This document shows, one piece after another, positions 53,006-61,233 of a stretch of DNA of 64,000 nt (the stretch's first letter is position 1; each line of letters begins with the position of its first letter). Under the pieces are notes generated by a model that did no database searches, was not told the DNA's origin, and saw only the letters and a list, made by a program, of their open reading frames with translations. The position numbers were made by a program, and so were the translations under genes. Source of the DNA: Simiduia litorea (GTDB lineage: Bacteria > Pseudomonadota > Gammaproteobacteria > Pseudomonadales > Cellvibrionaceae); assembly GCF_042853465.1 (NCBI RefSeq), contig NZ_AP031497.1:1674001-1738000 (forward strand), written 5' to 3'.

Positions 53006-53284
53006 ATGAACAATCAAGAAACTTTCGGGCTTAATATTCGTGAAATTTTTCATCGACATTTTGGTATTTCACGCTTAATACACTTTGCCGCTGGTCGCAT
53101 GTGGCTAGGTTTTGGTGAAAACGATGAGTTGTTGTCTGCGCCGGATGTGCGCGGCTATCCCGATTTGTCGAAGCTCTACCTCGTCACCTATCTCGATGAG
53201 AGCCAGTTGACCTACCTACAGATTTTGGCGCCAGGTTTCGAACCGGATTGCATGGTTTTACCTAGCCGTCGCGCTAGCGCCTAA
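53006..53284 (+). CDS. Hypothetical protein, unknown function
   Basis: A 92-residue soluble protein with good start signals (AAGGAG about 12 bases before ATG 53006). It has an aromatic N-terminal half (IREIFHRHFGISRLIHFAAGRMWLGFG) and strands YPDLSKLYLVTYLDE and LTYLQILAPGF. No family is recognised. Convergent with the exported-protein gene at 53293. Confidence 0.6.
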   Translation: MNNQETFGLNIREIFHRHFGISRLIHFAAGRMWLGFGENDELLSAPDVRGYPDLSKLYLVTYLDESQLTYLQILAPGFEPDCMVLPSRRASA

Positions 53285-53292
53285 ATATTTAC

Positions 53293-54138
53293 TCAACGTT
53301 GTAGCTGCCTGATCAGCAAGGTTAACGCTTTGGTGATTTCTGCTATACCCTCATCGGAGGGTTTAATAATGAGCCAGGGCTGGCCCGAGCGGGGGTCTTT
53401 TATCCAGCAGCTGGGGCCATCAGCAACGCCTTTACCGCAATCAGATTTTACGTAGGGATCTAAGCCAAAAACGCTGAAGCGAGAGTCATTTAAGCGGAGG
53501 TCATGGCTGTCGTTGTCTGCTCTTAGTAATGTGATGAGTATGTCTTGCTCAACTTTCAACTCATAAAAATGTTTGCTGTCATTGGCCTTATGCGGCGTAC
53601 CGTAAAATTGCAACAGGCTATTGATATGCCGCGTTAAACCCTCTGCAGCACTCGATGCTTTATAGAGTTTTTGTATTTTCTTGCTGTATTCGGTGCCGGA
53701 AAGACTCAGTTGTGAAGGGCCGCCCCAGGCAATATCTTGCGCACTCGTCTGGGTGTTGGAAGTGGGCTTGTTTTTTAGTCGAGTGATGCCGGCGAGTGAT
53801 TCCTTGTAGAAACGTCCGGTTTTACCCGTTTGCCCAACGTAGCGCTCGAATGAGGCGATAGCGTTGGTTGTATTGCCATCGTGCTCGAGCAGCAGCGCGA
53901 TGAAGTAATTAAATTCCGCAGGTAGGGAAATATTGAGCGCTTGGGCATCATTTTTATAGCCCCGAGCTTCGGCGATATCGCCCTTGGATAGCGCGGCTTC
54001 CGTTGCCATTAATAATCTATCGGCTTCAAATTGCGGATCTAAGCTAAAGCTGCTGAGGGGGACGAGAGTACAAAAGGTAAAAAGTAGCAGCGCTGCAAGG
54101 CGAATAGGACCGGTAGCAGGTGGCGGTGTTAGTGTCAT
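53293..54138 (-). CDS. Exported TPR-like protein, unknown function
   Basis: The 281-residue protein has a signal peptide (IRLAALLLFTFCTLVPLSSFS). A helical repeat region follows (about 35-115: FEADRLLMATEAALSKGDIAEARGYKNDAQAL, NYFIALLLEHDGNTTNAIASFERYV). The C-terminal domain has two cysteines (KSDCGKG, PSCWIKD) and no recognised family. ATG 54138 has AGAGGA 7 bases upstream and is preferred to an upstream frame start at 54204. Probably periplasmic. Confidence 0.65.
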   Translation of the reverse strand: MTLTPPPATGPIRLAALLLFTFCTLVPLSSFSLDPQFEADRLLMATEAALSKGDIAEARGYKNDAQALNISLPAEFNYFIALLLEHDGNTTNAIASFERYVGQTGKTGRFYKESLAGITRLKNKPTSNTQTSAQDIAWGGPSQLSLSGTEYSKKIQKLYKASSAAEGLTRHINSLLQFYGTPHKANDSKHFYELKVEQDILITLLRADNDSHDLRLNDSRFSVFGLDPYVKSDCGKGVADGPSCWIKDPRSGQPWLIIKPSDEGIAEITKALTLLIRQLQR

Positions 54139-54251
54139 ACGCGATCCTCTGTCATTGCTGGCTGTAATTACCAATAAAGACAAGATAGCACTGTGTGAGT
54201 TCAAGTTTAAGTGGTTGAGGGGCTGGGCCGAGGAGCGGCCCAGTTTCTATC

Positions 54252-54641
54252 CTAAGAGGCTTGGTCAAACGCTTGAGGGGCTTCTTCTTCAGTTGTTGTG
54301 GTAGGTGCGCTGGTATGTTTGTCTATATGGCGCTTACTACGCCATTTGGCACCTTGCTCTTTAACGGCTCGTTCGGCCGAGTTAAACACGCTTTTTACGG
54401 CTAGATGAACACTGTCGTCGCTGTGACTAATATTCAGAGGTTTTCCGCCTTGGGTCATCTCTAAGCTAACTTCGAATTGGCTGCCTTTGTGGTGATGTTG
54501 ATGGGGCGCGTTAATAACCACGCGCTGTACGCTTAAGCGCTCAGACAGGCGAAATAGCTTATCGAGTTTCTTCTGAATAGTGTCATTCAGTGCCGGTGAC
54601 GATTCTAAATCTCTGTATACAATACTCGCAGCTGACTTCAT
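54252..54641 (-). CDS. HPF/RaiA-family ribosome-associated protein
   Basis: A 129-residue protein resembling the short ribosome hibernation factors. The HPF-like fold is indicated by ASIVYRDLESSPALNDTIQKKLDKLFRLSERL and the GSQFEVSLEMTQGGKPLNISHSDDSVHLAVKSVFNSAERAV strand-helix. A low-complexity Thr/Glu tail follows. AAGGAG precedes the ATG. Divergent from hsp20, suggesting stress-related expression. Some divergence from classical HPF lowers certainty about role. Confidence 0.8.
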   Translation of the reverse strand: MKSAASIVYRDLESSPALNDTIQKKLDKLFRLSERLSVQRVVINAPHQHHHKGSQFEVSLEMTQGGKPLNISHSDDSVHLAVKSVFNSAERAVKEQGAKWRSKRHIDKHTSAPTTTTEEEAPQAFDQAS

Positions 54642-54851
54642 AGAAGTGCTCCTTAAGTTGCTTTGAAATTTTCGGACGTCCTGAGTTACATATTGGCACT
54701 GCGAAATAAAAAAACAATCCCCTTGAGTGGTTTTTTTTGATCTGTGTCACTTCTGGCTGTTTTGGTGCGCTTTTAGGTTACGTTGGGAACTAATGGTGCC
54801 TAGGGCTGTCGGCTTAGCCATCCACGAAAATCAAATTATTCTTTTGAAAAA

Positions 54852-54880
54852 CTTGAAAGTGAAAACTATGCCCTTAGATA
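54852..54880 (+). promoter_or_regulatory. Possible heat-shock promoter of hsp20
   Basis: CTTGAAA (54852-54858), then 12 bases, then CCCTTAGAT (54871-54879), an approximate sigma-32 promoter. The same stretch also fits sigma-70 (TTGAAA, 16 bp, TAGATA). The rest of the 329-base gap shows no gene. A GCCCT/AGGGC inverted repeat overlaps it. Confidence 0.5.
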
Positions 54881-54970
54881 TATAGGGCGTCGCCGAATTC
54901 GGGGCGCATTATTTATAGGTCTGATCAACGATAGACTGAACTATTTATTGCTCACATTGAGGATATTACT

Positions 54971-55420
54971 ATGCGTAACTTTGATTTAGCTCCACTCTAC
55001 CGCTCCGCCATTGGTTTCGATCGTCTCGCTGGCGTGCTTGATTCTTTATCTCGAACTGAACAGAATCAACCGAGCTATCCACCCTACAATATTGAACTCA
55101 CCGGTGAAGACCAATACCGCATCACAATGGCGGTTGCAGGCTTCGATGATGATGAAATTTCCATTAATGTAGATCAGAATAAATTAACGGTTTCTGGTCA
55201 AAAAGGCAGTGAAGATAAGCAAAAGCAATATTTACATCAGGGTATTGCCGAGCGCAATTTCGAGCGCCGTTTTCAGCTTGCCGACTACGTGCGGGTGGAA
55301 AATGCAAACTTGGCGAATGGGTTGTTGCACATTGAGCTACGCAGGGAGCTTCCTGAGGCAATGAAGCCGCGCACCATTGCGATTAATGGCGTTAAAGCCA
55401 AGCATATAGCCGCTGCATAA
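54971..55420 (+). CDS. Hsp20/alpha-crystallin small heat-shock protein (IbpA-like)
   Basis: A 149-residue holdase chaperone that binds unfolding proteins in the cytosol. The IbpA-type N-terminus (MRNFDLAPLYRSAIGFDRLAGVLD) precedes the alpha-crystallin domain (about 35-130): YNIELTGEDQYRITMAVAGFDDDEI, then QYLHQGIAERNFERRFQLADYVRV and the strand ANLANGLLHIELRRELPE. GAGG precedes the ATG. A heat-shock type promoter lies about 90 bases upstream. Confidence 0.93.
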   Translation: MRNFDLAPLYRSAIGFDRLAGVLDSLSRTEQNQPSYPPYNIELTGEDQYRITMAVAGFDDDEISINVDQNKLTVSGQKGSEDKQKQYLHQGIAERNFERRFQLADYVRVENANLANGLLHIELRRELPEAMKPRTIAINGVKAKHIAAA

Positions 55421-55424
55421 ACTG

Positions 55425-56084
55425 TTGTCTGCCGTCATCTGCCCCCTGTGTTGGTCCGCCAGCACGGGGGCTTTTCACACCGATAAACATCGCGCCTATT
55501 GGCGCTGTTGCGTTTGTCGTTTGGTTTTCGTAACCGAGCGAGAGCATCTCTCTTTTCGTGCTGAAAAAAAAGAATATGACTACCACGAAAACTTAGCGGG
55601 TGATGTCGGTTATTTGAATTTTCTCAGGCGCTTGGCCGACCCACTAGTGCAGCGGTTGTCAGCGGCCAGTGTAGGTTTGGATATTGGCTGCGGGCCAGGC
55701 CCAGTGTTACAAACTTGGTTGCAAGCTCAGGGCTTTAAGGTTGCCATTTTCGATAAGTTTTATGCTCGCGATGGCGCAGTGCTGCAACACCAATATGATT
55801 TTGTATGTGCCACTGAAGTGGTGGAACATTTTCGACAGCCTGGTTTGAGTTTGTTGGCTATGTGGCAATTGCTTAAGCCAGGTGGGTATCTGGCATTGAT
55901 GACTAAACGGGTGATTGATCTAGAGGCATTTTCCCGTTGGCATTACAAAAATGATCCAACGCATATCAGTTTTTTTTCCGATGAAAGTTTCAGCTGGCTA
56001 GCCGCCAAGCTAAATGCGCGGCTAGAGTTTGTTGGTAAAGATGTCGTGTTTTTGAAAAAACCGTTGTTACACGGCGCTGAATAA
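55425..56084 (+). CDS. SAM-dependent methyltransferase with N-terminal Cys motif
   Basis: The 219-residue protein starts with a small zinc-ribbon-like part (CPLC about residue 6, CCVC about 28) followed by a class I methyltransferase. Motif I is VGLDIGCGPGPVL and motif IV is DFVCATEVVEHF, with LLKPGGYLALMTKR after it. The substrate is unknown. The only in-frame start near the family N-terminus is TTG 55425, four bases after the hsp20 stop, without a clear Shine-Dalgarno; coupling to hsp20 translation is likely. Confidence 0.8.
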   Translation: MSAVICPLCWSASTGAFHTDKHRAYWRCCVCRLVFVTEREHLSFRAEKKEYDYHENLAGDVGYLNFLRRLADPLVQRLSAASVGLDIGCGPGPVLQTWLQAQGFKVAIFDKFYARDGAVLQHQYDFVCATEVVEHFRQPGLSLLAMWQLLKPGGYLALMTKRVIDLEAFSRWHYKNDPTHISFFSDESFSWLAAKLNARLEFVGKDVVFLKKPLLHGAE

Positions 56085-57053
56085 TTTTGCTCTCACGGTA
56101 GAGCGGTAATCGCTGGGTGTAGTCGCTAACAGTTTTTTGAACAAGCCAGTAAAGTGACCCATGTCGTGGTAGCCTACTTTAAACGCCACTTCACTGATGG
56201 AAAGGTTGCTGGTTTTTAGCAAATCCTTTGCGGTTTCTATACGAATTTCTTGTAAATATTGCAGGGGTGATTGGCCAGTTGCGGATTTAAAGCGCCGGTT
56301 AAATGTGCGCACGCTCATATCGAATCGCTCGGCTACTAGGCTGAGTTTTATTTCTCGGCCATAGTTGTCTTGCAACCACATTTGCGCTTGCATAATTTCT
56401 TCATCTGGGTGGTGGCGAGTACCACCGTCGAAATAGCTCGTGGTTTCATAGGAGCGGCGAATTTCGTGGGAGAAGTGCCTTTCAACATGCAGTGAAACCG
56501 GTTTGCCATACATGCGCTGGATGAAATGCACGGTTAAATCAGCGAGCGCATTCACACTGGCGGCGCAGTAGAGGCTGCCGGCTTGGGAAATAAAGTATTG
56601 ACGCTTTAATTGCACCAGCGGGTAGTCTTTTTGGAATTGGTCGAAGTAATACCAGTGTGTGGTTGCCGCTTTGTCGTTGAGTAAGCCCGCTTCCGCCAAG
56701 AAACAGACGCCGGTGCCAACCGCGCTGATGATCACGCCATTTAAGTACTGCTCGCGCAGCCAGTCTAACAGCGCTTTATTTTTTCGAATGATAGGCCGGG
56801 GGTTGCGCCAGAGGCTAGGGATATAAATCATGTCCGGCTTTGGCACGTCGGTGAGGTCGTACTGCGGCATTAGCTGAAAGCCTGCACGGGTTTCTACCGG
56901 CGTTTTTTCGACCGCGACGGTATTGATGGCGAGGCGCGTCACCTGCCGGTCTTGACCTACCGCAGCACTTTCCGCGGCTTTTAGCATTTCGATTGGGAGT
57001 GTCGTGCTGGTGGCAAGCATGTGCTCGCACAGCACAAAGGCAATTTGATGCAT
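56067..57053 (-). CDS. GlxA-family transcriptional regulator (DJ-1/PfpI + AraC HTH)
   Basis: The 328-residue regulator has an N-terminal amidase-like DJ-1/PfpI domain (about 1-190: IAFVLCEHMLATSTTLPIEMLKAAE, with VGTGVCFLAEAGLL around the nucleophile-elbow cysteine). A C-terminal AraC helix-turn-helix pair follows (about 225-325: LVAERFDMSVRTFNRRFKSATGQSPLQYLQEIRIE, VAFKVGYHDMGHFTGLFKKLL). It overlaps the methyltransferase 3' end by 18 bases, in convergent orientation. The regulated genes are not evident. Confidence 0.9.
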   Translation of the reverse strand: MHQIAFVLCEHMLATSTTLPIEMLKAAESAAVGQDRQVTRLAINTVAVEKTPVETRAGFQLMPQYDLTDVPKPDMIYIPSLWRNPRPIIRKNKALLDWLREQYLNGVIISAVGTGVCFLAEAGLLNDKAATTHWYYFDQFQKDYPLVQLKRQYFISQAGSLYCAASVNALADLTVHFIQRMYGKPVSLHVERHFSHEIRRSYETTSYFDGGTRHHPDEEIMQAQMWLQDNYGREIKLSLVAERFDMSVRTFNRRFKSATGQSPLQYLQEIRIETAKDLLKTSNLSISEVAFKVGYHDMGHFTGLFKKLLATTPSDYRSTVRAKLFSAV

Positions 57054-57336
57054 GGTTAACGCTTCGCTGATTTGTTTAATTTATCGGCAAACAGTTGTTT
57101 GGCTGATATGCCTAGAAGTTTTGTCCGAACAGGCGGCTATCCTATGCCTTCAAATTGGTCACTGGCAAGGGATAATCTGGTAATTTGGCTATAAATGCAT
57201 AATTTAAGGCTGAAATGCCTTAGATTTGCAGCGCTAACCTTCATACACTCCCAGCATATTCCAGTCAGCAGTGTTTTTAGTCTGCGTTGGACCCATGATT
57301 TTTGGCCGCGTTCTATTGAGTTCAAAGAGGCATCAG

Positions 57337-59268
57337 ATGGTTAGGTTACCCGTCATCGTAGGGTTTGGTGGTTTTAGTGCTGCGGGTAGAAGCTCGTCGC
57401 ACCACGCCTACCGCCGCACAGTCATCGACAGTTTAGACACTAACTCGCGCAATCAAACCTTGCTTGGCCTAGCGGCGATGATGAAGTTGGTAAGGTTCAA
57501 TCAAGAGAGTGGCCTGTGGTTGGATGTGGCTGCCGGACTAGATGAGTTGCTGACCGAACAGGCTGTTTTGGATAAGTACACGCAAACGGCGCTGGACGGC
57601 AGTCTTATTCGTCGGATCGAGCCCCAGTACTTTGATGTGGATGCGGTGGAGTGGCACAAAAGTGTCTCTTTGTCACCCGAGGCAAGCCAAGCGACGTTCC
57701 TGTCGCGCGAGCGCGATTTGCCCGAGCCGCTGCCTGCCTGTTGGCAAGTTTCGCCGGTGGATGGCGAACCTGGCCGCGTTAAGGTCACGATTACCGATAC
57801 CTTAGAAGCGAAGGTGAATAGTTTGCGGGAGATGCCGGTTAAGGCTGCTGGTCAGTTGCCAAGCGGTTATGATCCAGCCGATCACTATAACGCGCGTTTC
57901 CATCCTCGCGCGCTGCAGATGGCGATCGTCGGTGCTTCTGACGCTGTGCATTCCATGGGCATCGCTTGGGATTATGTTGTCGCTGCGGTAAAACCAGACG
58001 AAATTGGTGTTTATGCTAGCAACGCCATGAGCCAGCTCGATGAAAACGGTTTTGGCGGTATGCTGCAGCAGCGCTTAAAAGGCGGGAGGGTGAGCGCTAA
58101 GCAGTGTCCGCTCGGCTTGAACACCATGCCAGCAGATTTTATCAACGCCTATGTACTGGGTAGTGTCGGCCATACCGGCGCGATTGTCGGTGCTTGTGCG
58201 ACCTTTTTATATAATTTACAGGCGGCTATCAACGACATTACCGCGGGGCGCCGTCGCGTAGCCGTGGTGGGTAATGCTGAAGCGCCTTTATTGCCCGAAG
58301 TGATGGATGGCTACGGTGCGATGGGGGCTCTAGCGAGCGATGAAAACCTGCGCAAGTTAGATGGCTTGCGCCCAGATCAAGCACCAAATCACCGACGCGC
58401 TAGCCGCCCCTTCGGCGACAACGTTGGTTTTACCATCGCCGAGTCTACCCAGTATGTGATCTTAATGGATGACGCCTTGGCGCTTGAACTGGGTGCCGAT
58501 ATTCATGGTGCCGCAACAGACGTGTTTATCAACGCCGATGGTTTTAAAAAGTCTATCTCGGCGCCAGGCCCTGGCAATTACATTACCATGGCAAAAGCTG
58601 TTGCCAGTGCGATTGATTTATTGGGTGCTGAGCGGGTGCAAAAGCATTCCTTTATTCAGGCTCACGGCTCGAGTACACCGGCCAATCGGGTCACTGAAAG
58701 TGAAATTTTCGATCGCTTAGCGGCGGTGTTTGGCATTGAGCAGTGGCCTGTCACGGCCGTGAAAGCCTATGTGGGGCACTCCCTGGCGCCGGCCAGTGCC
58801 GATCAGTTGGTGTCGACCTTAGGTGTGTTTAAGTACGGCTTCATTCCCGGTGTTAAAACCATCGATAAGGTGGCTGAAGATGTGCACCAGAAGCATTTGC
58901 TGATTCCTGTCAGCGATTTGGATCAACGCAACCACACGATGGATATTGCGTTTTTAAATTCGAAAGGCTTTGGTGGGAACAATGCTACCGCCACCATTTT
59001 GTCGCCCAATTTGGTCAATGATATGTTGGCCAAGCGCCATGGCGAGCAAGCATTTTCGGTCTATGAGCGTAAACGTGCCGAAACCCGAGCAGCGGCGAAT
59101 GCCTACGATGAGCGCGCTACAAAAGCTCAGTTTGATACGATTTATAAGTTTGGCGAGGGGATGATTGATGAGGCCGAGCTCAATATTAGTGCGACGTCTA
59201 TGTCTGTGCCAGGCTTTGCCAAACCGGTCAATTTAGTGGTGCCGAGTGGCTTTAAAGACATGGTGTAA
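57337..59268 (+). CDS. fabY: Beta-ketoacyl-ACP synthase, FabY-like
   Basis: FabY-type synthases start fatty-acid synthesis by condensing acetyl-CoA with malonyl-ACP in Pseudomonas (PA5174 type). The 643-residue protein is much longer than FabB/FabF/FabH. The catalytic triad is Cys287 (GAIVGACATFLYN), His443 (QAHGSSTP) and His481 (YVGHSLAPAS). The N-terminal GFGGFSAAGRSSSHHAYRRTVID is characteristic. ATG 57337 with AGAGG 7 bases before it is used. A terminator follows directly. Confidence 0.85.
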   Translation: MVRLPVIVGFGGFSAAGRSSSHHAYRRTVIDSLDTNSRNQTLLGLAAMMKLVRFNQESGLWLDVAAGLDELLTEQAVLDKYTQTALDGSLIRRIEPQYFDVDAVEWHKSVSLSPEASQATFLSRERDLPEPLPACWQVSPVDGEPGRVKVTITDTLEAKVNSLREMPVKAAGQLPSGYDPADHYNARFHPRALQMAIVGASDAVHSMGIAWDYVVAAVKPDEIGVYASNAMSQLDENGFGGMLQQRLKGGRVSAKQCPLGLNTMPADFINAYVLGSVGHTGAIVGACATFLYNLQAAINDITAGRRRVAVVGNAEAPLLPEVMDGYGAMGALASDENLRKLDGLRPDQAPNHRRASRPFGDNVGFTIAESTQYVILMDDALALELGADIHGAATDVFINADGFKKSISAPGPGNYITMAKAVASAIDLLGAERVQKHSFIQAHGSSTPANRVTESEIFDRLAAVFGIEQWPVTAVKAYVGHSLAPASADQLVSTLGVFKYGFIPGVKTIDKVAEDVHQKHLLIPVSDLDQRNHTMDIAFLNSKGFGGNNATATILSPNLVNDMLAKRHGEQAFSVYERKRAETRAAANAYDERATKAQFDTIYKFGEGMIDEAELNISATSMSVPGFAKPVNLVVPSGFKDMV

Positions 59269-59277
59269 TAGACCAAT

Positions 59278-59305
59278 AAAAACGGCGCCTTCTGGCGCCG
59301 TTTTT
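59278..59305 (+). terminator. Intrinsic terminator after fabY
   Basis: Stem ACGGCGCC/GGCGCCGT with a TTCT loop, flanked by A and T runs. It can also serve the convergent outer-membrane protein gene. Confidence 0.92.
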
Positions 59306-59323
59306 AGTTCAATCGAATAGCGA

Positions 59324-60022
59324 TTAGAAGGATAATTTTAGAGACAGGTAGGGGCCGGCAAAATCGGCATCAATGTCTAAATCATTCAAGCGCGATAAAT
59401 TGTGGCGTTTGTAACCCAGCTCTGCGCCCACATCGGGAATAGCGTCGTACATGTAAGACAGGCGCAAACTGTACTCGGTAAATTCTGTGTCATCAAAACT
59501 ACCGCCTTGGAAGTTGCCCCCCACCGATAAGCCGGTAAACGGCAGATCGAAATTCGCGTCGGCATAAATGGTCGGCAAATAGGCGTCTGCCTCACTTTCA
59601 TTTATTTGCGTACCGCCTAGAACGAGCTCGGAACCGCCGTCGTAGCGACGCACACCCAAACCTAAATCGAAGCTAATCCAGTTGTCGAGTAGCTCATAGT
59701 AGGCCACGGCATCCGTGTGGTTGAGTTTGGTGCGGCTTGTGGCAGGTACCGTAAGGATTGCGCTGCTACCTTTTGTTTCGAGTTCGTTGTATTGAATGCG
59801 AATGTTGGGCAGCAAAGGAATAGGGTGCTCAATCGCTGCGTAGAAAAAATTATTGTCGGATTTTTTGTAGTTGAGCTCGTCCAACGAGTAGCCGTACAAG
59901 CTGCCCTCTGGGTCTGCCTGCCAGAGACCGAAGCCCATGTGAATAGCGGCGGTATCGGCTAGGCTAGTGCCGGCGCTTAAGCTTAAAAATAAGGCGGCTG
60001 TCAGTGATTTTGCGTAGGTCAT
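59324..60022 (-). CDS. TIGR04219-family outer membrane beta-barrel protein
   Basis: A 232-residue protein with signal peptide (MTYAKSLTAALFLSLSAGTSLA). The mature part has alternating amphipathic strands: AIHMGFGLWQADPEGSL, FFYAAIEHPIPLLPNIRIQYNEL, and a C-terminal FAGPYLSLKLSF ending in Phe, the outer-membrane insertion signal. ATG 60022 with GGAGAG just upstream is clearly the start; the frame remains open further upstream without family similarity. Porin-like or structural role unknown. Confidence 0.88.
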   Translation of the reverse strand: MTYAKSLTAALFLSLSAGTSLADTAAIHMGFGLWQADPEGSLYGYSLDELNYKKSDNNFFYAAIEHPIPLLPNIRIQYNELETKGSSAILTVPATSRTKLNHTDAVAYYELLDNWISFDLGLGVRRYDGGSELVLGGTQINESEADAYLPTIYADANFDLPFTGLSVGGNFQGGSFDDTEFTEYSLRLSYMYDAIPDVGAELGYKRHNLSRLNDLDIDADFAGPYLSLKLSF

Positions 60023-60129
60023 ATAACTCTCCATTTGGGGTATGACAGGCGGATTGTCTCGACCAAGGTCGAGGCTAAAATTTGTGGCGGCATTATAGCC
60101 GCATGAGAGTGAATTAAAGAATGCCTGCA

Positions 60130-61014
60130 TCACGCAATTTGCGAATTACATAGCTTTATAAAGGCGAGGGCGGCGTTGCTTAGGCTGCGCTGTGGGTGGT
60201 GAATGCAACCGAGGTGGCGGTTGATGTATAAGCGTCTGCCATCGATCATAGGCTCGAGCTTCGTCAGCTCGTTTGCCATGAGCGTTTTCGGTAAAAGGCT
60301 CCAACCTAGTCCGATGCTTGTCATCATCTTAATGGTATCCAGAGATTGGGTGGTCATACTGACGTTGAGTCGAGCACCGGCATCATCGAATAGTCGTTGG
60401 ATAACTTGGGTGGTGTGGGTGTTTGGGCTGGGCAAGATAGCCGGCACATCACTTAATTGATCCAAGCTTAGGTCGTTGAGTTGCGCTAGCGCATGGTCTT
60501 TAGCGCAGACGAAAATGAGGTCGTCAGTCCACCAGATCTCGCGCGCCACTTGTTGATGATCCACTGGCTCAAGAGTGACGATGGCGAGATCGTGCTTACC
60601 CTGTAGCACTTCTGTATAGGCTCGTTCTGAATCCAAAAACTGCAACACCAGCTCCACGTCTGGGTAGCGCCGAGAGAAGCTCTTTAGTAGCGGCGGTAGG
60701 CGGTGCAGGCCGATGTGATGGCTGGTGGCCAAGTGTAGTTTGCCGCTCACTTGATTGCCGAGTTCGGCTAGCAGCCGCTGGCTGTCGGCGAGTGCTTGCA
60801 AAATATGTTGCGCTTTGGGCTGCAACAAGAGGCCTGCTTGGGTGAGTTGAACGCGCTTTCCAATGCGGTCGAATAATCGGCAGTTGAGTTGGCTTTCTAG
60901 GTTGGCAACTCGCTTGCTGACCGCCGGTTGCGTGAGAAAGAGCTTCGCCGCAGCCTCAGAAAAGGAGTTGCATTCGGCGACGGCACAAAAGGCCTCAAGG
61001 CTTTGGGTGTCCAT
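60130..61014 (-). CDS. LysR-family regulator divergent from leuCDB
   Basis: A 294-residue LysR regulator. The N-terminal HTH is LEAFCAVAECNSFSEAAAKLFLTQPAVSKRVANLESQL, followed by the linker helix and a periplasmic-binding-protein-like effector domain (about 90-290). It is transcribed away from leuC with a 219-base shared region, the usual place for a LysR regulator's target. A role in leucine biosynthesis is likely but not shown. Confidence 0.9.
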   Translation of the reverse strand: MDTQSLEAFCAVAECNSFSEAAAKLFLTQPAVSKRVANLESQLNCRLFDRIGKRVQLTQAGLLLQPKAQHILQALADSQRLLAELGNQVSGKLHLATSHHIGLHRLPPLLKSFSRRYPDVELVLQFLDSERAYTEVLQGKHDLAIVTLEPVDHQQVAREIWWTDDLIFVCAKDHALAQLNDLSLDQLSDVPAILPSPNTHTTQVIQRLFDDAGARLNVSMTTQSLDTIKMMTSIGLGWSLLPKTLMANELTKLEPMIDGRRLYINRHLGCIHHPQRSLSNAALAFIKLCNSQIA

Positions 61015-61092
61015 GGCTACCTGTTGTCATAAAAGCGTAGGTATATTTAATCAGTATTCCATTTTGGAATCAATTTTATAAAAATAATGAAT

Positions 61093-61121
61093 TTGTTTTA
61101 TTGTTTCCTTGGTCATACACT
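61093..61121 (+). promoter_or_regulatory. Possible promoter of leuCDB
   Basis: TTGTTT (61093-61098), a 17-bp spacer and TACACT (61116-61121) in the region shared with the LysR gene. I see no leucine-codon attenuator in the leader up to leuC. Confidence 0.5.
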
Positions 61122-61233
61122 GGTGCCATTCCTAGTTCGCAAGGCCGTTTGGGCGGGTTGTTACCGCTTGGCATGTTGATTTGCGCTAGTGTTTTTGGAA
61201 ATTTACGTCACTGCGAGAGAAGCGAGACTAGCC

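Noticed and set aside
54223..54243. CTGGGCC/GGCCCAG hairpin downstream of hpf
   Set aside because: Good stem but no T-run on the strand where hpf would need a terminator; not called.
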